Positions 33,359-38,359 of a stretch of DNA of 38,359 nt are shown one piece after another. Numbering within the stretch: the stretch's first letter is position 1; each line of letters starts with the position of its first letter. The notes beneath the pieces are model-generated. The model saw only the letters and a list, made by a program, of their open reading frames with translations. It searched no databases and was not told the origin of the DNA. This DNA comes from Acidimicrobiia bacterium. GTDB taxonomy: Bacteria; Actinomycetota; Acidimicrobiia; Spongiisociales; UBA5794. Location: assembly GCA_013003395.1 (NCBI GenBank), contig JABDJC010000023.1, forward strand, positions 1-38,359. The letters are read 5' to 3'. Position numbers and translations under genes: made by a program.

Positions 33359-35343
33359 CCGGATTCCTCCTGCCGGCGCCTGCGGCGTCGATTGTCGTTG
33401 CGAGCTGGTGCGGTTCGGGCGGGAAAGTCGAGCACCTGGCTCAGCTTCGGAAAGTTGTCCGAGGTGTGCGGAATACCCATGGCTTGTACGAAGTGTTCCT
33501 GGAATCTGGGCTCTACGGCCGTTTCGATCTTTTCGACCTTGCGAACCAATCGCTCGATGTCGCTTCGCTCCTTGCCGCTCAACAACGCGATGATGGCCCC
33601 CGAGCCCGCGGCGTTGCCTGCGGCCGACACCCGGTCCAGGTCGCAGTCGGGGATCATTCCGAGCGCCATCGCATACTTCGGATCGATGTGGCTGCCGAAC
33701 GCTCCCGCGAGACGTATCTCATCGACCGCATCAACTCCGAGGCGATCCATCAGGAGGCGCACGCCCGCATACAGTGCCGACTTGGCCAGTTGGATCGCTC
33801 GCACGTCGGACTGTGTGATCACGATTCTCGGCTCGACGTCCCTCATGACGTACGACCAGGTGCGATAGTCCTCGATGATGCGTGGGTGGTCGCCGGACAT
33901 CACGCCATCGGTTGCGATGACCCCCGCAAGGTGCAGTTCGGCAATCGCTTCAATGATTCCCGAGCCGCATATCCCCGTCACACCGGTCCTGGCGATCTCG
34001 GCTTCGAAGCCGGGTTCGTCCGACCAGAGATCGCTCCCGATGACCTTGTAGCGAGGCTCGAGAGAGTCCCGAGCGATTCGAACACGCTCGATGGCCCCCG
34101 GTGCCGCTCGTTGGCCGCTGGAGATCTGCGCCCCTTCGAACGCAGGCCCGGTTGGGCTTGATGCGGCGAGTAACCGATCGGCGCTGCCGAGCACGATCTC
34201 TGCGTTGGTACCGACGTCTACGAGAAGCTGGACCGTTGGGCGACGATGCGGTCCTTCCGACAGGATGGCGCCGGCTGTGTCTGCTCCGACGTGGCCTGCA
34301 ATGCACGGAAGCACGTAGAGGCGCGCCCCGGGCCGAAGGTCGAGGTCGATGCTGGTTGCGGGAGCACGGACCGCCTCATCCGTCGCGAGCGCAAACGGAG
34401 CTCCTCCGAGCGGGGTCGGATCGATGCCGAGGACGAGATGGTGCATTATCGGATTGCCGACCAGGGCGACTTCGAGGATGTTCGACTTGTCGGTCTCGGC
34501 ATCGACCACGAGGTCGTCGATCAACCCGTTGAGCGCTTCTCGCACCACTGCGGTGAGCGCCACCTCGCCGCCTGGATTCATCATCACGTAGGAGACCCGG
34601 CTCATGAGATCTTCGCCGAAGCGGATTTGGGGGTTCATGACTCCTGCCGACGACAGCACCTTGCCCGAGGCGAGGTTGAGGAGATGTCCTGCGATCGTCG
34701 TAGAGCCGACATCGAACGCCACGCCGAGGGCGACGTCGTGGAAGCCCGGCCAGATGGCACTGATCTCCTGACCGTCGTGCACCGCGACGGTCACTTTCCA
34801 TTCGCCGGCTCGCAGTGCGTTCTGCATGTTCCCGAGCAAAGCCGGAGGCATGCGTATGCCGGTGACGGCCCATTGGGTCTCCAGCGCACGCAACAGTCTT
34901 CTCAGGTCACCGGACGGCTCATGCATGTTCGGCTCGTCGACCTCCAGGTAGTAGAGGCGAACCACGGGATCGACGATGAGGTCGATGACCTCGGCGCGTT
35001 TGCGGACCACTTGCCGATGCACTTGGCTGTCGGCTGGTACGTCGATGACCACGTCTCCACACACCTGTGCGGCGCATCCGAGGCGACGTCCATCCACCAA
35101 CGGTCGTTTGCCGTGATACTCGAGCTCGGTTGGTCCTCTGGGACTCAGGTGCTCTTCCACCGCCGGTATGCCTGGTTGCGAGCCGACCTCGATCTGACAG
35201 CGTCCGCAGATTCCTCTGCCACCACACACGGAGTCGACATCGACGCCGAGTAAGCGAGCGGCATCCAACACGGTGACGCCCGCAGCCACCGAACCTCTTC
35301 GTCCGGACGGCGTGAAGACGACGGTGTGGCTGGTTGAGGTCAC
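33355..35343 (-). CDS. RamA-like corrinoid activation protein (ASKHA/DUF4445)
   Basis: The 662-residue protein has an N-terminal [2Fe-2S] ferredoxin domain with C40, C46, C49 and C90 and a large ASKHA-type domain (about 200-630: GVAFDVGSTTIAGHLLNL, MNPQIRFGEDLMSRV, VGNPIMHHLVLG, VDVGTNAEIVLG, GICGSGIIEAIAEL, LAGAFGSHIDPKYAM). This is the reductive activator of corrinoid enzymes (RACE), which returns Co(II) to Co(I) using electrons from the cell and ATP. The C-terminus is a very basic RRRRRRQ tail. GTG at 35343 overlaps the upstream stop as GTGA. It serves the corrinoid protein of the same operon. Confidence 0.92.
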   Translation of the reverse strand: MTSTSHTVVFTPSGRRGSVAAGVTVLDAARLLGVDVDSVCGGRGICGRCQIEVGSQPGIPAVEEHLSPRGPTELEYHGKRPLVDGRRLGCAAQVCGDVVIDVPADSQVHRQVVRKRAEVIDLIVDPVVRLYYLEVDEPNMHEPSGDLRRLLRALETQWAVTGIRMPPALLGNMQNALRAGEWKVTVAVHDGQEISAIWPGFHDVALGVAFDVGSTTIAGHLLNLASGKVLSSAGVMNPQIRFGEDLMSRVSYVMMNPGGEVALTAVVREALNGLIDDLVVDAETDKSNILEVALVGNPIMHHLVLGIDPTPLGGAPFALATDEAVRAPATSIDLDLRPGARLYVLPCIAGHVGADTAGAILSEGPHRRPTVQLLVDVGTNAEIVLGSADRLLAASSPTGPAFEGAQISSGQRAAPGAIERVRIARDSLEPRYKVIGSDLWSDEPGFEAEIARTGVTGICGSGIIEAIAELHLAGVIATDGVMSGDHPRIIEDYRTWSYVMRDVEPRIVITQSDVRAIQLAKSALYAGVRLLMDRLGVDAVDEIRLAGAFGSHIDPKYAMALGMIPDCDLDRVSAAGNAAGSGAIIALLSGKERSDIERLVRKVEKIETAVEPRFQEHFVQAMGIPHTSDNFPKLSQVLDFPARTAPARNDNRRRRRRQEESG

Positions 35344-36245
35344 GTCGAGGAAGCGCCTCTCCTTCGGTTTTCGCGGCGGCGAGCACTCGATCCTTCAGGC
35401 ACCGGCTCGCGATACTGCTTGATCCACTTCGCGCAGTCCGCGTCGTTTCCTGTCAGCACGTCGGCGGCGCGAATCGATTGCATGATCTCGGATTCGAGCG
35501 GGTTGGTGATTGCCGACGTCAGGCCACTGGCGATGGCCATCGCAAGGAACGCACCGTTGACGCCTGCTCGATTCGGCAATCCGAAGCTGACGTTCGACGC
35601 TCCGCAGGTGGAGTTGACGCCTAGCTCGTCCTGGAGGCGACGCACCAATCGGAAGACCTGCCGTCCCGCGGTGCGCATGGCACCGATCGGCATCACGAGA
35701 GGATCGACCACGACGTCCGCTTTGGGGATACCGTGATCTGCGGCGCGGTTCACGATCTTGCGCGCCACTTCGAACCTCACGTCTGGGTCTTCCGAGATAC
35801 CGGTCTCGTCATTCGAGATCGCCACCACCGCAGCACCGTGCTTGGCGACGAGCGGCAGGACGCGCTCCATGACCTCGTCCTCTCCAGTGACCGAATTCAC
35901 CAATGCCTTGCCTTCGTAGACCGCAAGGCCCGCTTCCAGTGCCTCGATGATCGACGAGTCGATCGAGAGCGGGACGTCGGTGAGCGACTGAACCAGCTTG
36001 ATGGCCTGCGCCAAGATTGCGGGTTCATCGGCCAATGGGATCCCGGCGTTCACGTCGAGCATGTGGGCTCCGGCGGCGACTTGAGCGAGCGTGTCCGACT
36101 CGACCCGACTGAAGTCGCCGTTCTTCATCTCTTCGGCGAGCAACTTTCTACCGGTGGGGTTGATGCGCTCCCCGATGATGACGAACGGACGATCGAAACC
36201 GATCACCACTTCCTTGGACGCTGAGCTGATGACGGTGTCGGTCAT
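35340..36245 (-). CDS. Pterin-binding methyltransferase (MtgA/MtvA-like, methylcorrinoid to THF)
   Basis: The 301-residue protein has a dihydropteroate-synthase-like TIM barrel: FVIIGERINPTGRKLLAEEM, AAGAHMLDVNAG, PLSIDSSIIEALEAGL, ALVNSVTGED and GASNVSFGLPNR, the folate-site motifs also seen in AcsE, MtgA and MetH. In this operon it should move the methyl from the corrinoid protein to tetrahydrofolate. The C-terminal tail (SSARRRENRRRG) is unusually basic. ATG at 36245 overlaps the PF13769 gene stop as ATGA. Confidence 0.92.
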   Translation of the reverse strand: MTDTVISSASKEVVIGFDRPFVIIGERINPTGRKLLAEEMKNGDFSRVESDTLAQVAAGAHMLDVNAGIPLADEPAILAQAIKLVQSLTDVPLSIDSSIIEALEAGLAVYEGKALVNSVTGEDEVMERVLPLVAKHGAAVVAISNDETGISEDPDVRFEVARKIVNRAADHGIPKADVVVDPLVMPIGAMRTAGRQVFRLVRRLQDELGVNSTCGASNVSFGLPNRAGVNGAFLAMAIASGLTSAITNPLESEIMQSIRAADVLTGNDADCAKWIKQYREPVPEGSSARRRENRRRGASST

Positions 36246-36550
36246 GATGGTTCCTGGTATCCCTTGTTCTCCACGAGCTTGTTCAATACGGACATTGGGT
36301 AGTCGTTGTCGAGCCGCGTTGCAGCAGACGCGACCTCCGCTTCGAGGTCGTCGCCGCACGGTGTCGCTTCGCGACGCCACTCTTCGATGTAGTCCTCGAA
36401 GTCGGTGCGACCCGCCAGCATCGCTGCTCGGTCGATGGCTGCTGCGAAGCGGGGCGGCAACTGCAATCGTTCACTCTCTCGACCTCGTTTGGCGACCACT
36501 TGCGCCGGGATGTCCCGCCACTTGATCACGACGAGGGATGCTCTGCTCAT
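36242..36550 (-). CDS. PF13769 'virulence factor' domain protein
   Basis: The 102-residue protein with VVIKWRDIPAQVVAKRGRESE, LPPRFAAAIDRAAMLAGRTDFEDYIEEWRRE matches the short PF13769 ('virulence factor') domain. That family name comes from an early screen and does not state a function. Its position inside a corrinoid methyltransfer operon, overlapping both neighbours by 4 bases, suggests an accessory role there. I know of no demonstrated activity. Confidence 0.8.
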   Translation of the reverse strand: MSRASLVVIKWRDIPAQVVAKRGRESERLQLPPRFAAAIDRAAMLAGRTDFEDYIEEWRREATPCGDDLEAEVASAATRLDNDYPMSVLNKLVENKGYQEPS

Positions 36551-37155
36551 CTCACGTCTCCGAGTGCGACCAATGCTGGTTCCATCTCTCCGTACCCCAC
36601 CAGGCGGGTCTCGAAGTTCAAGCCAAGTCGAACGGCGCAGATCTCTGCTTTCTCGACGAGGTCAGGGTCATCGACCTGAGCGAGGTACACGACCCTGGTG
36701 TAGTTCCCGAAGTAGTCGTCGCGCAGCTGCGGATGCCGATCGAGGCCAAGGCCTTTCCATACGAAGAGGTCGAAGTGCTTCACCAAGTAGTCGGTGAGAT
36801 ACAGGGTGCCGGGCTCAGCTTCGTGGAGAGCAGCGAACACGTTGCTTCCCGCGAAGAACTCGTAACAGTGCGCGCCGGGAAGGCGTTCGACTTGCTCCTC
36901 TTCGATCAGCGCATCGAGAAGGCCGCCGGTGCCGCAGTCTGCGTAGCCAACGAAAATCGTTTCGTAGTCTGGACGGGCCCGATCGATCCGCTCCTTGACC
37001 GCGGCAGGGATCTTCGAGGGAGTGTTGTGAAGAATGCCCGGAAGGCATTCGATGGTGACATTCGACAGGTCGTTGACTTTCACTACGTCGAGCAACTCTC
37101 TCGCCAGTGCCCCACACCCGATGACGAGCACACGGGGCGCCGGGGTACTAGGCAT
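36547..37155 (-). CDS. DUF1638 protein
   Basis: The 202-residue protein has VLVIGCGALARELLDVV at its start, ECLPGILHNTPSKIP, IFVGYADCGTGGLLDALI, HCYEFFAGSNVF and GTLYLTDYLVKHFD, which is the DUF1638 pattern. The conserved Cys residues (GCGA, DCGTGG, HCYEF) and His look like a metal or cofactor site, which is inference. It overlaps the corrinoid-protein gene by 8 bases and the PF13769 gene by 4. DUF1638 genes commonly accompany MttB-family methyltransferases, but their function is unproven. Confidence 0.85.
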   Translation of the reverse strand: MPSTPAPRVLVIGCGALARELLDVVKVNDLSNVTIECLPGILHNTPSKIPAAVKERIDRARPDYETIFVGYADCGTGGLLDALIEEEQVERLPGAHCYEFFAGSNVFAALHEAEPGTLYLTDYLVKHFDLFVWKGLGLDRHPQLRDDYFGNYTRVVYLAQVDDPDLVEKAEICAVRLGLNFETRLVGYGEMEPALVALGDVR

Positions 37156-37852
37156 CCTCTGCCAGGAGAATGCGACGCTCGAGCACGAGCTTCTTCGCCG
37201 TCTCGGAAGCGACGGCCGCGTCGCGGCAATAGGCGTCGGCCCCGATGGCCTTGCCAAACTCTTCATTCAAAGGCGCGCCGCCGACGAGGACGATGTAGTC
37301 GTCGCGAATTCCGGTCTCCTTCATCTTGTCGATGACGACCTTCATATACGGCATCGTTGTGGTGAGCAACGCCGACATACCGAGGATGTCAGGTTTGTGC
37401 TCCTCGAGAGCTTCGAAGAACTGGTCGACGTCGGTGTTGATACCGAGGTCGATGACCTCGAAACCTGCACCTTCGAGCATCATCCCGACGAGGTTCTTGC
37501 CGATGTCGTGGATGTCACCCTTCACGGTACCGATGACGATCTTGCCGATCGTTTCTGCGCCGGTCTCCGCGAGAAGCGGGCGAAGGATCTTCATGCCGGC
37601 CTTCATGGCGTTGGCGGCAAGCAAGACTTCCGGCACGAAGAGGATCCCATCCCGGAAGTCGATGCCGACGATGCGCATTCCCTCGACGAGGGCTTCCTCG
37701 AGCACGCGGGTGGCCGACCAGTCCCGGCCGAGAAGAATGTTGGTGCCCGTGGTGATTTCGTCAGCGAGGCCGTCATACAGATCGTCGTGCATCTGCTCGA
37801 CAAGCTCTTCATCATTCAGCGCGCTGAGATCGAGCTCTTCTTCGTCCGACAT
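37148..37852 (-). CDS. Cobalamin-binding corrinoid protein (MtgC/MttC-like)
   Basis: The 234-residue protein has an N-terminal B12-binding cap helix bundle (about 15-95: GIDFRDGILFVPEVLLAANAMKAGM) and a Rossmann B12 domain with the DxHxxG motif D113-H115-G118, where H115 is the lower cobalt ligand, then SALLTTTMPYMKVVIDKM and VLVGGAPLNEEFGKAIGADAY. It carries the methyl group between the MttB-family and pterin methyltransferases. ATG at 37852 follows an AGGA 4 bases upstream. It is the first gene of the operon, with a candidate promoter at 37921-37950. Confidence 0.95.
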   Translation of the reverse strand: MSDEEELDLSALNDEELVEQMHDDLYDGLADEITTGTNILLGRDWSATRVLEEALVEGMRIVGIDFRDGILFVPEVLLAANAMKAGMKILRPLLAETGAETIGKIVIGTVKGDIHDIGKNLVGMMLEGAGFEVIDLGINTDVDQFFEALEEHKPDILGMSALLTTTMPYMKVVIDKMKETGIRDDYIVLVGGAPLNEEFGKAIGADAYCRDAAVASETAKKLVLERRILLAEDA

Positions 37853-37920
37853 GGTTCCTGCCTCGGGGAGTGAGAAATGCCATCCGCGTCCCACGATGCG
37901 GGACTGTGCTGTATGTCGGA

Positions 37921-37950
37921 ACAATACTTCCCGAAAGCGCCCTTTGTCCA
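37921..37950 (-). promoter_or_regulatory. Candidate promoter of the corrinoid methyltransfer operon
   Basis: On the minus strand TGGACA (37950-37945) and TATTGT (37926-37921) are spaced by 18 bases, close to the TTGACA/TATAAT pattern. The -10 lies about 68 bases from the ATG of the corrinoid-protein gene. Confidence 0.45.
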
Positions 37951-37963
37951 CGGATTTGTTCGA

Positions 37964-37985
37964 CGACACAAGGCGGAATGTGTCG
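37964..37985. promoter_or_regulatory. 22-bp inverted repeat, candidate operator
   Basis: CGACACA and TGTGTCG are perfect 7-base inverted arms 8 bases apart. The site lies just upstream of the candidate -35 of the methyltransfer operon, and 43 bases before the start of the divergent SRPBCC gene. Placement suits an activator of the operon or a repressor of the divergent gene. Confidence 0.45.
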
Positions 37986-38028
37986 CTGGAGGTATGGGTT
38001 GCTCGAGGTGCACACCGAGGAGGAACGT

Positions 38029-38359
38029 ATGCCGTCGATGACCCTTTCCCGCCACATCGGGGCCCCCATAGACCGGGTGTGGGAGGTTCTCGATGACTTC
38101 GGTGGCATTCACACGTGGAATCCAGGCGTGGCGACGTCGGCCCTCACGACCGACGGCCCGGTCGGCAGCGGATCCGAGCGATTCTGCGAACTCAAACCGG
38201 CGGGCGTCATCCAGGAGCGGATCACCCACCATCAGCCTGGTGAGCGCATGACTGTGCACATCTATGAGATGACGAAGGTCCCGCTGAAAGAAGGCATTGC
38301 CGACTTCAGACTGACCGAAGCTGCAGGCGGAACCGACGTCTCGATCGACTACGAGTACA
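38029..38359 (+). CDS. SRPBCC-family (polyketide cyclase/START-like) protein, partial
   Basis: The gene is truncated by the window end after about 110 residues. The start MPSMTLSRHIGAPIDRVWEVLDDFGGIHTWNPGV is typical of SRPBCC/Bet v1-like ligand-binding proteins, and GVIQERITHHQPGERMTV continues the helix-grip fold. ATG at 38029 has AGGAGG 5 bases upstream. It is divergent from the corrinoid operon and may share its control region. The ligand is unknown. Confidence 0.8.
   Translation, partial: MPSMTLSRHIGAPIDRVWEVLDDFGGIHTWNPGVATSALTTDGPVGSGSERFCELKPAGVIQERITHHQPGERMTVHIYEMTKVPLKEGIADFRLTEAAGGTDVSIDYEY

Overview
The window reads as a piece of chromosome from a high-GC actinobacterium, probably a member of the Acidimicrobiia or a close relative. 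The grounds are a WhiB-type iron-sulfur regulator (a family confined to Actinomycetota and their phages), a short acyl-CoA carboxylase epsilon-like subunit, Thr/Ala-rich linkers on exported proteins, dense coding with many 1-4 nt overlaps, and frequent GTG and TTG starts. The class-level placement is inference. I see no integrase, insertion sequence, CRISPR array or phage gene, and no stretch above 300 bases lacks a gene.

Layout. 1-3.3 kb: the tail of an Mrp-type ATPase, then a minus-strand run fxsA, Nudix hydrolase, metallo-beta-lactamase-fold hydrolase, secreted M23 peptidase. 3.3-6.4 kb: selA and selB, the selenocysteine insertion machinery. 6.4-11.6 kb: whiB, an nfeD-like membrane protein, an EamA transporter, a single-domain response regulator, a CNNM/CorC protein, tRNA-Pro with a terminator, and a small membrane protein. 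11.6-18.7 kb: asd-lysC, a membrane-anchored cyclophilin followed by a PHP phosphoesterase, carboxylase epsilon subunit with methylmalonyl-CoA epimerase, then thiolase with glpX. 18.7-22.5 kb (minus): dnaX, ybaB, recR and a DUF3524-type glycosyltransferase. 22.6-28.3 kb (plus): a 5'(3')-deoxyribonucleotidase, a PhnD-PhnC-PhnE-PhnE importer, and a dGTPase-like HD hydrolase locked to it by overlaps. 28.3-30.8 kb (minus): a secreted protein made of ten 10-residue GNTWT repeats, directly upstream of a large sensor histidine kinase. 30.9-37.9 kb (minus): a seven-gene corrinoid methyltransfer operon (corrinoid protein, DUF1638, PF13769 'virulence factor' protein, pterin methyltransferase, RamA-like activator, MttB-family methyltransferase, methylenetetrahydrofolate reductase). 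A divergent SRPBCC gene runs off the end.

How the genes work together. The corrinoid operon encodes what is needed to demethylate a quaternary or tertiary amine, pass the methyl to tetrahydrofolate and move the carbon into the folate pool. The Phn block with two nucleotide-hydrolysing enzymes looks like phosphorus uptake tied to nucleotide turnover. asd/lysC make aspartate semialdehyde; the epimerase, epsilon subunit and thiolase suggest propionyl-CoA and acyl-CoA metabolism.

The oddest observations are: dnaX interrupted by a single in-frame TGA, in a window that also carries selA and selB; the exact 30-bp GNTWT repeat protein paired with a histidine kinase; and three copies of a 45-bp palindromic element whose stem shows a compensatory base-pair change.
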